Assembly: GCF_022179805.1 (NCBI RefSeq)
Contig: NZ_BPUO01000017.1
Coordinates: 1 to 64,000 of the forward strand
Length of the DNA stretch: 64,000 nucleotides
Source of the DNA: Cupriavidus pauculus
Lineage (GTDB): Bacteria > Pseudomonadota > Gammaproteobacteria > Burkholderiales > Burkholderiaceae
Direction of reading: 5' to 3'
The position numbers were made by a program, and so were the translations under genes. Shown here piece by piece: positions 41,121 to 50,450 of the stretch. The notes beneath the pieces are model-generated. The model did no database searches, was not told the DNA's origin, and worked only from the letters and a program-made list of their open reading frames with translations. Numbering within the stretch: the first letter of the stretch is position 1; each line of letters opens with the position of its first letter.

Positions 41121-41852
41121 ATGCTGCAATCCCGTGAAGGCCAACGCGTACCCAACGTCACTTTCCGCGTGCGTGAACACAATGAATGGAAGGACGTGAG
41201 CACGGCCGACATCTTCAACGGCAAGACCGTTGCACTGTTCTCGCTGCCGGGCGCCTTCACCCCGACGTGTTCGTCGACCCACCTGCCGCGCTACAACGAG
41301 CTGGCACCGGCCTTCCGTGCCGCCGGCGTGGACACCATCATCTGTGTGTCGGTCAACGACACCTTCGTGATGAACGAATGGGCCAAGGACCAGGAATCCG
41401 AGAACATCGTGATGATCCCCGACGGCAACGGCGAGTTCACCGACGGCATGGGCATGCTGGTGGACAAGGCCGACCTGGGCTTCGGCAAGCGTAGCTGGCG
41501 CTATTCGATGCTGGTCAAGGACGGCGTGGTGGACAAGATGTTCATCGAGCCGGAAGAGCCGGGCGACCCGTTCAAGGTGTCCGACGCCGACACGATGCTG
41601 AACTACATCGCCCCGAACGCCAAGCGTCCGGACCAGGTGGTGGTGTTCTCGAAGGTTGGTTGCTCGCACTGCGCCAAGGCCAAGCAACTGCTGGACGACA
41701 AGGGCTTCGAGTACATCGACGTGCCGCTGGACAACAAGATCCGCGGCAAGGTCCTGGGCGCCATGTCCGGCGAGATGACCGCGCCGCAGGTGTTCATCAA
41801 CGGCAAGTTGATTGGTGGCGCCGCCGCGCTGGAACAGTACCTGGCCGCCTGA
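41121..41852 (+). CDS. Peroxiredoxin-glutaredoxin fusion (hybrid Prx5), copy 2
   Basis: This 243-residue protein is collinear with copy 1 at 6923-7654: a Prx5 domain with peroxidatic Cys50 and a Grx domain whose active site reads C181-S-H-C184 instead of CPFC. It should reduce hydroperoxides with glutathione; the altered motif may change redox potential or recycling partner. AAGGAG lies 8 bases before the ATG. A disulfide reductase gene follows on the same strand after 208 bp, a likely functional pair. OxyR-like repeats lie upstream. Confidence 0.93.
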   Translation: MLQSREGQRVPNVTFRVREHNEWKDVSTADIFNGKTVALFSLPGAFTPTCSSTHLPRYNELAPAFRAAGVDTIICVSVNDTFVMNEWAKDQESENIVMIPDGNGEFTDGMGMLVDKADLGFGKRSWRYSMLVKDGVVDKMFIEPEEPGDPFKVSDADTMLNYIAPNAKRPDQVVVFSKVGCSHCAKAKQLLDDKGFEYIDVPLDNKIRGKVLGAMSGEMTAPQVFINGKLIGGAAALEQYLAA

Positions 41853-42060
41853 TCCTCCCCCGCCCGGGCCCGGTTCCCCCAACCGGTGTCCTGGGCACCT
41901 TTTCCCCCGCACTCCACCGCCAACACCGGCGGCGCGGGCCGGCAGTCGCCGGACCCGATGGCACCGCCTTGCCCGCGTCACGGCAAGCCAGGTGCCATCC
42001 CATCCGCCGATTGAAACATCCGAAATACGCGAAGTACGCAGAACCCGAACAGGAAACGCT

Positions 42061-43467
42061 ATGAAAACGATTCAGACCGATGTGGCAGTGATTGGCGCAG
42101 GCACCGCGGGGCTGGCCGCCTATCGTGCGGCCATCGCCGCCGGCAAACGCGCCGTGATCATCGAAGGCGGCGCCTATGGCACCACGTGTGCGCGGGTGGG
42201 TTGCATGCCGTCGAAGCTGCTGATCGCCGCCGCCGAGGCCGCCCACGAAGCGCGCCACACCACCGCGTTCGGCGTGCACGTCGATGGCCCGGTCCGGATC
42301 GAAGGCCGCGAGGTAATGCAGCGTGTGCGCAGCGAGCGTGACCGCTTTGTCGGCTTCGTGGTGCGCGGCGTGGAGAGCATTCCCGAAGCCGATCGTCTGC
42401 GCGGTTATGCGCAATTCATCGACAACACGGTCCTGCAGGTGGGCGACGACACCATCGTGCGTGCCAGCCGCGTGGTGATCGCCACCGGTTCGCGTCCGGC
42501 CGTGCCGCCGTCGTTTGCCGTGTTCGGCGATCGCCTGATCATCAACGACGATGTGTTCTCGTGGGATGACTTGCCGGCAAGCGTGGCCGTGTTCGGCCCC
42601 GGCGTGATCGGCCTGGAACTGGGCCAGGCGCTGTCGCGGCTTGGCGTGCGCGTCCGTGTATTTGGCGTAGGTGGCGGCGTTGGTCCGCTGTCCGATCCAG
42701 AGATCCGTACCTATGCGGCCAAGACGTTCAACGCCGAATTCTCGCTGCTGCCCGATGCCAACGTCACCGGCATGCGCCGCGAGGGCGACGAGGCGTGGAT
42801 CACGTTCCAGGACGCGGACGGCAAGTCGGTGACCGAACGCTTTGCGTATGTGCTGGCTGCCACGGGCCGTCGCCCGAACGTGGACAACCTGGCGCTGGAC
42901 AACACCGCGCTGACGCTCGACGCGCGTGGCGTGCCCGTGTTCGATCCGGTCACGCTGCAATGTGGCGACGCGCCCGTCTTCATCGCTGGCGATGCCAATA
43001 ACGTGCTGCCGCTGCTGCACGAGGCTGCCGACGAAGGCCGGATTGCCGGCGAGAACGCCGCACGCTGGCCGAACCTGATCCCGCTCGAGCGCCGTGCACC
43101 GATTGCCGTGGTGTTCTCCGATCCGCAGATCGCGATGGTCGGCAAGCGCTTCGCAGACCTGACGCAGGGCAGCTTTGTCACCGGCGAGGTCAGCTTCGAA
43201 GACCAGGGACGTAGCCGCGTGATGCTGAAGAACCGGGGTCTGATGCACGTGTACGCCGACCGCGCCACGGGCCGCTTCCTGGGCGCCGAGTGGATCGGGC
43301 CGCGCGCCGAGAACATCGCGCACCTGCTGGCCTGGGCTTATCAGCAGAAACTGACCATCACGCAGATGCTGGCCATGCCGTTCTACCACCCGGTGGTGGA
43401 AGAGGGCCTGCGCACCGCACTGCGCGATGCCGAGGCCAAGCTGACGCACTTGAAGGTCGCCGCCTGA
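42061..43467 (+). CDS. Dihydrolipoyl dehydrogenase-family disulfide reductase
   Basis: This 468-residue FAD enzyme has an N-terminal GAGTAG (12-17), redox cysteines C43 and C48 (CARVGC, a CxxxxC), the NAD(P) site FGPGVIGLELGQ and the catalytic HPVVEEGLRTA His-Glu pair at the C-terminus. It belongs to the lipoamide dehydrogenase/glutathione reductase group, but no 2-oxoacid dehydrogenase genes are near. Its place after the Prx-Grx gene suggests it supplies electrons to glutathione or directly to the hybrid. AGGAAACGCT precedes ATG 42061. Confidence 0.9.
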   Translation: MKTIQTDVAVIGAGTAGLAAYRAAIAAGKRAVIIEGGAYGTTCARVGCMPSKLLIAAAEAAHEARHTTAFGVHVDGPVRIEGREVMQRVRSERDRFVGFVVRGVESIPEADRLRGYAQFIDNTVLQVGDDTIVRASRVVIATGSRPAVPPSFAVFGDRLIINDDVFSWDDLPASVAVFGPGVIGLELGQALSRLGVRVRVFGVGGGVGPLSDPEIRTYAAKTFNAEFSLLPDANVTGMRREGDEAWITFQDADGKSVTERFAYVLAATGRRPNVDNLALDNTALTLDARGVPVFDPVTLQCGDAPVFIAGDANNVLPLLHEAADEGRIAGENAARWPNLIPLERRAPIAVVFSDPQIAMVGKRFADLTQGSFVTGEVSFEDQGRSRVMLKNRGLMHVYADRATGRFLGAEWIGPRAENIAHLLAWAYQQKLTITQMLAMPFYHPVVEEGLRTALRDAEAKLTHLKVAA

Positions 43468-43494
43468 TCTCGACAGGCAAGGGCGGGGCCGCCG

Positions 43495-44490
43495 CTACGA
43501 TGCGGGCGGCGCCCGCTCTGCCAACGCCCGCCTTTGCCGCCGCGTTCCGCGCAGTTCCATCCAAGCGTAGGCCGACGTCGCAATGGCCATCGGCAGCAGG
43601 TAGTAGAGCGCGCGATAGGCGATTAACGCGGCCACCACCACGTGTTCGGGCGCCACGGGCCGCAGCAGTACCACGAACACGCTTTCCAGCACGCCGATGC
43701 CGGCCGGGATATGCGCCAGCGCTCCGGCCACGGCACCCACCAGCAGCGCCGTCAGCGCCTGCGCCAGGCGTACTTCCTTTGGCAGCAGTAAATCGATGAT
43801 GCAGGCCAGCACGATCCAGTTGGTCATCGACAGCAAGCTCTGCAGCAGCGCAAAGCGGAAGCCGGGCAGGCGGAACACATGCCGCCCGAACCGCACGCTG
43901 CGCGTCTTGGCCCTGGCGCATGCCAGCCAGTAGAGCAGACCGCCTGCCAGCATCAGCACACCGAGCCCGCGCAGCATCCAGGGCGTGATGCCCCAGTCGG
44001 CGGGCAGCATCGGCGGCATCGCCGTCAGCACCCCGCCGGCCAGCATCATGTAGCCAGTCCAGTTGGTGATGATGGCGATCGTATAGATGCCGGCCACCTG
44101 CGATCCGCTGACATTGGCGCGCGAATACAGCCGCAGCCGCATGCCCAGCCCGCCGACCATGGCCCCCACATTCAGGTTGAAGACGTAGGCGATGAAGGCG
44201 ATCAGCATCACGCGTGGCGTGGACAGATGGTGCCCGGTGTAGCGCCGCCCCAGGATGTCGAACGATGCATGCAGACAGAAGCTGACGCAGGCCAGCCCCA
44301 GCACCGGCAGCAGCGTGGCGGCGTCGTAGCGCTTCAGTGCCTGCAGCACCTGCGCCCAGTCGACCCCGCTCAGGCTGCGGTAGATCAGGTAGGCCACCAG
44401 CACCACGAACACCAGCCCGGCGATGCGCTTGACCACCGGCCATCGGATATTGCGCTGGAGATTGCGGCGCAGGTTGGCTGCGGTTGTCAT
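43495..44490 (-). CDS. Multi-pass membrane protein, YbhN/LPG synthase-TM family
   Basis: This 331-residue protein with about 8 membrane spans belongs to the UPF0104/YbhN family (lysylphosphatidylglycerol synthase TM region), with the family motif GALAHIPAGIGVLESVFVVLL. Members act as lipid flippases or aminoacyl-lipid proteins; this one lacks the cytosolic synthase half. Its ATG (44490) overlaps the clsB stop (44487) in ATGA fashion, so the two are translated together. Hence a role in phospholipid handling next to cardiolipin synthase. Confidence 0.85.
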   Translation of the reverse strand: MTTAANLRRNLQRNIRWPVVKRIAGLVFVVLVAYLIYRSLSGVDWAQVLQALKRYDAATLLPVLGLACVSFCLHASFDILGRRYTGHHLSTPRVMLIAFIAYVFNLNVGAMVGGLGMRLRLYSRANVSGSQVAGIYTIAIITNWTGYMMLAGGVLTAMPPMLPADWGITPWMLRGLGVLMLAGGLLYWLACARAKTRSVRFGRHVFRLPGFRFALLQSLLSMTNWIVLACIIDLLLPKEVRLAQALTALLVGAVAGALAHIPAGIGVLESVFVVLLRPVAPEHVVVAALIAYRALYYLLPMAIATSAYAWMELRGTRRQRRALAERAPPAS

Positions 44491-45758
44491 GGACTGTCCT
44501 GTCGTGCGCGGCGGACCGGTGCGCTGTGGACGGCAAGTGGGCGCTCCGGCGGATTGCCACCAGGTGCAACCTGTGGTGACACGATCCTGGGCGTATGCGC
44601 CGGCAGCCAGCCGGCCCACGCCGGAAACTTGCGCAGGAAGTGAAAGATCACGGGCGCGGCAATGCCGTGCCACCACGCGCCGTGCGCGCTCTGTCCGCCT
44701 ACCACTTCCGTGCAGCGCCGCGACATCAGGTCGCGCAGGTTCTGCTTGAGCGACGCCACGAACGCTGCGTCGCGGATCACGAGATTGGCTTCCAGATTCA
44801 GCGACAGGCTGAGCGGATCGAGGTTGCTGGACCCGACGGTGGCCCAGTCGTCGTCGATCACGGCCACCTTGCTATGGTTGGGCCGCTCGTAATACTCGAA
44901 GATGCGCACGCCCGAATCGGCCAGGTGCGCATACAGGATGTCGACCGTGCGCTTGACCCACAGCATGTCGGGCCGGCCTTGCAGCACCACGCACACATCG
45001 ACGCCGTGCCGGGCCGCACCACAGATCGCCTGCAGCAGCCGGTAGCCCGGCAGGAAGTAGGCGTTCGCAATGATGATCTCGCGTCGGGCCGCGCGGATCG
45101 CCTTCAGGTAATGCCGTTCGATGTCGTTGCGGTGCGTCTGGTTGTCGCGCGTGACGAACATCACGGCGCCCGGCACGCAGCCATCCACATCAGGCGCCGG
45201 TAACGGGTTGCCGCGCGGCTTGCGTGCGTTGCGTGGATGGCGTGCGGCGTTGGCGTCGACGGCCTCGCGCATGAACGTGTCGATCACGCGTGCCGCCGGC
45301 CCGCGTACCTCCACGGCATAGTCCTGCTTGGCTGTGGGACTGTCGGCGACTAGGTGCTCGACGGACAGGTTGATGCCCCCCACGAACGCCAGTTCTCCGT
45401 CGATGGCCACAAGCTTGCGATGCAGCCGGCGAAACAGGTTGGTGCGCTGGCCCAGTATCCGGCGGCCCGGCGAGAACAGCCGTACCGCGACCCCGGCTTC
45501 CATCAGCCGCGTCATGTAGCCGGGCGACAGGTCGGCCGTGCCAAAGCCATCGACCGTCAGGCCCACCTCCACACCCCGGCGCGCCGCCGCGACCAGCGCA
45601 TCGGCCAGCGCCGCCCCCACGTCGTCCTCGAACAGGATGAACGTTTCCAGCAGCACGCTGCGACGCGCAGCCCCGATGGCCGCGATCAGGCGCGGGAAGT
45701 ACTCATCCCCGTTTTCCAGCAGCCGGAGCTGGTTTCCAGTGGTCCATGCGGTATCCAT
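44487..45758 (-). CDS. clsB: Cardiolipin synthase B
   Basis: This 423-residue phospholipase D-superfamily enzyme has two HKD motifs: HRKLVAIDGELAFVGGINLS and HSKVAVIDDDWATVGSSNLD. It lacks N-terminal membrane spans, which fits ClsB rather than ClsA. It makes cardiolipin from phosphatidylglycerol and another phospholipid. ATG 45758 is preferred (CCGGAA upstream); the frame is open further up to 45884. Translation is coupled to the YbhN-like gene. The C-terminus is Pro/Arg-rich and not conserved. Confidence 0.92.
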   Translation of the reverse strand: MDTAWTTGNQLRLLENGDEYFPRLIAAIGAARRSVLLETFILFEDDVGAALADALVAAARRGVEVGLTVDGFGTADLSPGYMTRLMEAGVAVRLFSPGRRILGQRTNLFRRLHRKLVAIDGELAFVGGINLSVEHLVADSPTAKQDYAVEVRGPAARVIDTFMREAVDANAARHPRNARKPRGNPLPAPDVDGCVPGAVMFVTRDNQTHRNDIERHYLKAIRAARREIIIANAYFLPGYRLLQAICGAARHGVDVCVVLQGRPDMLWVKRTVDILYAHLADSGVRIFEYYERPNHSKVAVIDDDWATVGSSNLDPLSLSLNLEANLVIRDAAFVASLKQNLRDLMSRRCTEVVGGQSAHGAWWHGIAAPVIFHFLRKFPAWAGWLPAHTPRIVSPQVAPGGNPPERPLAVHSAPVRRARQDSP

Positions 45759-45937
45759 TTCCGGCAAGGAAGCAGGAATAATGCCGGGGCTATACGCGCA
45801 CCGCGCCGTGGGTGTGGCGCAATGGAACATGCCGAAATGCGTCACTGTGTAGGAATTGCACTGCACCAGCGCCGTAGCGAGCAAGTTGCTATGCTGAAGT
45901 GGAGATCACGCACTTTCAACAACCGGAGGAGCGCATC

Positions 45938-46795
45938 ATGTGTCGCTGGCTGGCCTATTCGGGGCGGTCCGTCCCAATGGAGGCAGTGCTGTTTCAGCCT
46001 GAGCACTCCCTGATCGACCAGAGCCTGAACGCGCGGATGGGGCACACCACCACCAATGGCGACGGCTTTGGCGTGGGCTGGTATGGGCGGCATTCCGAAC
46101 TGCCGTTCCGGTATCGCTGCCTGCATCCTGCCTGGAGCGACACCAATCTGCGCGAGGCGGCGCGTGCCGTGCGCACGCCGCTATTCGTGGCGCATGTGCG
46201 GGCGGCAACCGGTACGCCCACCCAGGAGACCAACTGTCACCCGTTCCGCTTCGGGCGCTGGCTGTTTGCCCATAACGGGCTGATCCGCGACTACCCGGTG
46301 GTGCGGCGCGACCTGATGATGTCGGTGGCGCCGCATCTGTTCCGCTGGATTGAGGGTTCGACCGATTCCGAGGTGATGTTTTTCCTGGCGCTCACGTTTG
46401 GCCTGGAGCGCGATCCGCAGAGCGCGCTGGAACAGATGGCGGGGCTGATCGAGGAAGTGGGGCATCGCCACGATATCGAGTGTCCGCTCAACATGACCGT
46501 GTGCGTGACCGATGGCCGGCAGATCGTGGCGGCACGCTATTCCAGCGAGCGTGACTCGCGTTCGCTGTTCCATAGCACGTCGTTCAAGCAGTTGCGGGCG
46601 CTCTATCCCGAAGATCCGCGCATCATCGCCGCCGGCGACGACGCATTCCTGGTGTTGTCGGAGCCGCTGATCGACGTGCAGGGCGTGTGGGAGGAAATCC
46701 CGGAGGCGACAATGCTGGTGGCCAAGGGCGGCGAGATTCAGCGGCGCTGCTTCACGCCCCAACTGCCGGAGCGCCACGAAAGCCATGCCGCATGA
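45938..46795 (+). CDS. Class II glutamine amidotransferase (YafJ-like)
   Basis: This 285-residue protein begins MCRWLAYSG: Cys2 becomes the N-terminal nucleophile after Met removal. GHTTTNGDGFGVGWYG, THVRAATGTPT-like (AHVRAATGTPTQETNCHPF) and FAHNGLI are the Ntn-amidotransferase signatures. It hydrolyses glutamine; the acceptor partner is unknown, as for E. coli YafJ. GGAGGAG precedes ATG 45938. Followed by the TetR gene. Confidence 0.9.
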   Translation: MCRWLAYSGRSVPMEAVLFQPEHSLIDQSLNARMGHTTTNGDGFGVGWYGRHSELPFRYRCLHPAWSDTNLREAARAVRTPLFVAHVRAATGTPTQETNCHPFRFGRWLFAHNGLIRDYPVVRRDLMMSVAPHLFRWIEGSTDSEVMFFLALTFGLERDPQSALEQMAGLIEEVGHRHDIECPLNMTVCVTDGRQIVAARYSSERDSRSLFHSTSFKQLRALYPEDPRIIAAGDDAFLVLSEPLIDVQGVWEEIPEATMLVAKGGEIQRRCFTPQLPERHESHAA

Positions 46796-46805
46796 CGCGA
46801 GTTAG

Positions 46806-46833
46806 GTGACAAGACAGACCTGTCTCCTATAAT
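46806..46833 (+). promoter_or_regulatory. TetR promoter with the operator filling the spacer
   Basis: -35 GTGACA (46806-46811), a 16-bp spacer that is AGACAGACCTGTCT plus CC, and a perfect -10 TATAAT (46828-46833). Binding to this palindrome would block RNA polymerase, so the TetR gene is likely self-repressed. Confidence 0.78.
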
Positions 46834-46866
46834 GACAGTCGTTTCCGCACCAGACCGACCCGCGCC

Positions 46867-47445
46867 ATGGCTACTCCCTCCGCTCGCGACCGCATTCTCG
46901 ACACCGCCGCGCGCCTGTTTTATCGCGATGGCTACCGCGCCACGGGCATCGACCGCATCATTGCCGAATCGGGCGTGGCGAAGATGTCGCTTTATCGGCA
47001 TTTTGCGTCGAAGAATGACCTGATCTTCGAGTACCTGCAGCGCCGGCACGATTACTGGATGGGCTGGTTCGAGGCGGGTGTCCGTCGCCGCCTGGTGGCG
47101 CGGCCCAACCTGGACGCACTGGCCGACACGCTGGGCGAATGGTTCGGCACCGAGGACTACCGTGGCTGCGCCTTCATCAACATGGTGGCCGAATCGGGCG
47201 GCGGCGCCGGAGACGACCCCCGGCTGCTGGAGCAAGCCGTGTCCCACAAGGAATCGCTGCAGCACTTCGCCGCCGTGATTGCCGCGGAGCTGGGGTTGGT
47301 CACGCCAGCCGAAGTGGCCGAGGAGGCCATTCTCTGCATCGAGGGCATGATCGTGCGGGCGCAGACCACGCACGATGCGGACGCCGTGGTCGCTGCGGGC
47401 CGGCGAACGTTCGCACGACTTCACAGCGCGTATTCGGCGATTTGA
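46867..47445 (+). CDS. TetR-family regulator (LmrA/YxaF-like), likely repressor of the DUF1348 gene
   Basis: This 192-residue protein has a helix-turn-helix at 8-55 (GYRATGIDRIIAESGVAKMS, then LYRHFASKNDLIFEYL) and a C-terminal domain with YRGCAFINMVAES, a mark of the LmrA/YxaF/NemR-like group; the Cys there could be a redox or electrophile sensor. Operators of that group carry AGAC and GTCT half-sites, as seen here. Its own promoter and that of the DUF1348 gene (38586) share the palindrome. Its stop abuts the FkbM stop (convergent). Confidence 0.9.
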   Translation: MATPSARDRILDTAARLFYRDGYRATGIDRIIAESGVAKMSLYRHFASKNDLIFEYLQRRHDYWMGWFEAGVRRRLVARPNLDALADTLGEWFGTEDYRGCAFINMVAESGGGAGDDPRLLEQAVSHKESLQHFAAVIAAELGLVTPAEVAEEAILCIEGMIVRAQTTHDADAVVAAGRRTFARLHSAYSAI

Positions 47446-48036
47446 TTATCCGTAACCGTGTAAATCAGGCGCGGCGGAAAAACACCTCCGTTCCGACTTC
47501 GCGCGACGTTTCGTCATGCACCAGTTCAAATGCCGGCAGAGCATGCGCTTGAGCGTCTCCGCATCGGCAAGGCTGTGGTGTTCCAGCATGAGGATTTGCG
47601 TCTTTTCCAGATTCAAATGCGTCAGAATTTCGACTTCCGAACCTTCGGTATCGATTTTCACCAGTTCGCAGGAAGGCAGTGTTGCCGCTGCGACGCAATT
47701 GACCTGAATGGTTTGCGAGGTCGTGCGTGAGGTTTGTGAGAAACCGCCGGTGACGAACATGTCTCCGATGTGGATATCCTGTACTCCCGCCTCCGCGCGT
47801 ACGGCGTAGGGCTCGACCTGGCACCAGCTGCTATCCACGTTCTGCAGGAGTTTTTCCACATTGAATGGCATCGGTTCATAACAGAATACCTGCGCGGCCG
47901 GCCATTCTGCGTGAGCGCGGCGGGCAAATGCACCGATATTGGCACCAATGTCCAAAACCGTGCGCGGCGCGGTACGGATCGGCACGACGAAATAATCGTT
48001 GACCTCGTTATGAAGCCACTGTGGGATGTAACTCAT
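47446..48036 (-). CDS. FkbM-family methyltransferase, 3' end probably frameshifted
   Basis: The 196-residue frame has the SAM-binding TVLDIGANIGAFARRA, YEPMPFNVEKL and VKIDTEGSEVEIL, typical of FkbM O-methyltransferases. After LKRML (about 47542) the frame reads CRHLNW and a basic, implausible end. In the next frame the same bases read LPAFELVHDETSREVGTEVF and stop at 47465, which looks like the natural FkbM end. One missing base near 47539-47541 would explain it. GGAGCAAGAA precedes ATG 48036. GC is lower than in neighbours, so the gene may be acquired. Confidence 0.8.
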   Translation of the reverse strand: MSYIPQWLHNEVNDYFVVPIRTAPRTVLDIGANIGAFARRAHAEWPAAQVFCYEPMPFNVEKLLQNVDSSWCQVEPYAVRAEAGVQDIHIGDMFVTGGFSQTSRTTSQTIQVNCVAAATLPSCELVKIDTEGSEVEILTHLNLEKTQILMLEHHSLADAETLKRMLCRHLNWCMTKRRAKSERRCFSAAPDLHGYG

Positions 48037-48388
48037 TTCTTGCTCCTCGACGAACGGGTTACGGCACGACGGAACGATGTCGGACGGTGGGCACTGTAGC
48101 GAGGGGCATTATAGAAAAGCCCACGAGATTGTGGGCGCCAGGCGAAATTGGAAATAATGATTTCGTAAAATGCGATTTGATAATTGGAATATCGAGCCTG
48201 TTGCGCATGGTAAATCTGACCATGCAGCCGAATAATCCAGACAGCACATCGCGGTTTGGCGAATTCCGATCCGTAACCTGCTGAAACACTGTTTGGTACA
48301 GGTAAACCCTGAAGGTCACGGTAAAATTCGCTCCGTGATTGCCGCGTGGCGCCCCCGAAGCCGCAGGCATGCTTTGGGATGTACGCCT
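48037..48388. other. AT-rich intergenic region between FkbM and OpgC-like genes
   Basis: 352 bp, clearly richer in A/T than the rest (48140-48215). It contains GATTTCGTAAA (48159-48169), like the Lrp-linked repeat at 11890. No gene was found. It probably holds promoters for both divergent genes. Confidence 0.5.
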
Positions 48389-49543
48389 GTGAACGCAGCA
48401 GTGAACAACAATCAGCGGCGCACCGAGATCGACCTGATACGCGGCATCGCGCTGCTCTTCATCGTGGTCGACCATGTCAACGGCAGTGTGCTGGCCGACT
48501 ATACGATCCGCAATTTCCAGCTTTTCGATGCCGCCGAAGTCTTCGTCTTCCTGGCGGGCTATTCGGCTGGCGCCGCGTACCTGGCCATGGAAGCGCGCGA
48601 CGGTGCCAGTGCCGCGCGCAAGCGGCTGCGCCGCCGTAGCTGGGAAATCTACAAGGCGTTCGTGCTGACCGGCGTGCTGATGCTGCTGTTCGGCTTTGTG
48701 CTGGCCATGTGCAAGATTCCCGCGCCCGCCGTGCGCGCCACCGAGGCGCTCGACTTCATGGCGCAACCCGTGGCCACGCTGCTGCAGGTGATTGGGCTGG
48801 CGCGCCAGCCGTTTGTTTCCGATGTGCTGCCGATGTATGCCGTGTTCATTGGCGTGGCGCCGCTGGCCATTCGCTGGGCGCGCGCGCAGCCGCTGGCGTT
48901 CATCTGCGGCAGCGTGGCGCTGTGGATCATGTCGCCAACGCTATTGCCGCTGCTGCCCAGCAGCGAGCCGCGCGGCTGGAGCTTCAATCCGTTTGCCTGG
49001 CAATTGATGTTTGCGATGGGCCTGCTCGCACGGCTGCGGCCTGACTTCATCCTGCCGCAGCAGACCATGGTGCGCCGCGCGTTCACGGCCGGCGCCGTGG
49101 TGGTGGCGGCAGTGTGCATGGCGGCGGCCTACCTGTGGATGCGTCCGCACCTGTACGAAGCCTGGCTGCCCGCGTGGATTCCGACGCTGGCGTTCCCGCT
49201 GCCCAAGCAGAGCCTGGCGGCACTGCGCGTGGTCAGCTTCCTGGGTCTGGCGTGGCTGGTCTACCTGGCCGTGCGCGCGGGCTGGGTGGGGCGGCTGGCC
49301 AGCTTCATGGGGCCGGTGGTGCAGATCGGGCGCCACAGCCTGTTCTGCTTCGTGCTCGGTGCCGTGGTGTCCGTGGGCATCGAGGGCCTGACCTACGGCG
49401 TGGCCGGCGGTCGTCCCACGCGGCCCGTGGCGCTGACCGGCGACATCATCGCCGTGGCGGTACTGCTGGTGGTGGGCGGCTGGTATGGGCGCCGCAAGGA
49501 TGCGCGCAAGGTGGCCGCCAAATCGCGGATGGTATCGGCCTAG
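48389..49543 (+). CDS. OpgC-family membrane acyltransferase
   Basis: This protein of about 384 residues and 10 spans begins RRTEIDLIRGIALLFIVVDH, the OpgC/acyltransferase-3-like signature with the His in VVDHVNG, followed by FLAGYSAGAAY. OpgC transfers succinyl groups to osmoregulated periplasmic glucans. OpgGH are not in the window. GTG 48389 is my choice; GTG 48401 or the upstream TTG at 48293 are possible. The stop lies 3 bp before that of the convergent catR gene. Confidence 0.82.
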   Translation: MNAAVNNNQRRTEIDLIRGIALLFIVVDHVNGSVLADYTIRNFQLFDAAEVFVFLAGYSAGAAYLAMEARDGASAARKRLRRRSWEIYKAFVLTGVLMLLFGFVLAMCKIPAPAVRATEALDFMAQPVATLLQVIGLARQPFVSDVLPMYAVFIGVAPLAIRWARAQPLAFICGSVALWIMSPTLLPLLPSSEPRGWSFNPFAWQLMFAMGLLARLRPDFILPQQTMVRRAFTAGAVVVAAVCMAAAYLWMRPHLYEAWLPAWIPTLAFPLPKQSLAALRVVSFLGLAWLVYLAVRAGWVGRLASFMGPVVQIGRHSLFCFVLGAVVSVGIEGLTYGVAGGRPTRPVALTGDIIAVAVLLVVGGWYGRRKDARKVAAKSRMVSA

Positions 49544-49546
49544 CCT

Positions 49547-50422
49547 TCACGCCTGGGCCTTGACCCAGGCAATTGCGCGCGCCAGGTGCGGCGAGGTATC
49601 GCCGGCCCGGTAGCTCATGATCACCGGTGAGACAAAGCCCGGTGCCTCGGCGGGCACGTAGCGGACGTCATCACGATGCAGCCGCTGCACCGACGACGGC
49701 ACCAGCGTGATACCCAGTCCCGCCGCCACCAGTCCCAATGCCGTCTGCAGTTCGTTGGCTTCCTGCACCACGCGTGGCTGCAGGCCCTGCGCACGGAACA
49801 GCGACAGCACATGATCGGCATAGCTGGGGCGCGGCCGGGCAGGGTAGAGGATCAGCGGCTGGCGAGCCAGCGATTCCGCATCGAACGGCACGGCGGGCAC
49901 AGGGGCGGTGATCGGCATGGCCGCCACCAGCGACTCGGCCATCACCACCTGCTGGACGATCGCGGCGTCATTGAACGTCAGTCGCCCGAAGGCCAGGTCG
50001 ATCCGGCCAGACTTCAGCGCTTCCAGCTGCTGCACCGTGATCATCTCGGTCAGGCCCACTTCCACATCACTGTCGTCGCCGCGCAGCTCGCGGATCAGTT
50101 CCGGCAGCACGCCATACAGCACCGACGGCACGAAGCCGATGCCGAACCAGCGCTTCTCGTTCCGGCCGATGCGCCGCGTGCCCTCCAGCGTCTCTTCCAG
50201 CCGCTGCGTCAGTTGCAACGACTGCTCCAGCAGAAAGCGGCCCGCCTCGGTCAGTTTCAGGCCGCGGCCCACGCGGTCGAACAGCGCCACCCCCACTTCA
50301 TCCTCGAACTGCCGGATCTGCCGTGACAGCGGCGGCTGGGCCATGTGAAGCTTTTCTGCCGCCCGCGTCACATTGAGTTCCTGGGCAACGGTCTGGAAAT
50401 AGCGAAGGTGTCGGAGTTCCAT
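49547..50422 (-). CDS. catR: LysR-family regulator of the catechol branch (CatR/CatM/BenM-like)
   Basis: This 291-residue LTTR begins MELRHLRYFQTVAQELNVTR, the hallmark of CatR/BenM-type activators, with recognition helix AQPPLSRQIRQFEDEVGV. It binds cis,cis-muconate in its effector domain. It diverges from catB, and a perfect ATAC-N7-GTAT site lies upstream of catB. A composite REP-like element was inserted between the two genes. Confidence 0.88.
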   Translation of the reverse strand: MELRHLRYFQTVAQELNVTRAAEKLHMAQPPLSRQIRQFEDEVGVALFDRVGRGLKLTEAGRFLLEQSLQLTQRLEETLEGTRRIGRNEKRWFGIGFVPSVLYGVLPELIRELRGDDSDVEVGLTEMITVQQLEALKSGRIDLAFGRLTFNDAAIVQQVVMAESLVAAMPITAPVPAVPFDAESLARQPLILYPARPRPSYADHVLSLFRAQGLQPRVVQEANELQTALGLVAAGLGITLVPSSVQRLHRDDVRYVPAEAPGFVSPVIMSYRAGDTSPHLARAIAWVKAQA

Positions 50423-50450
50423 GTCGGCGAATTTATCCCGATTGTTTTCT

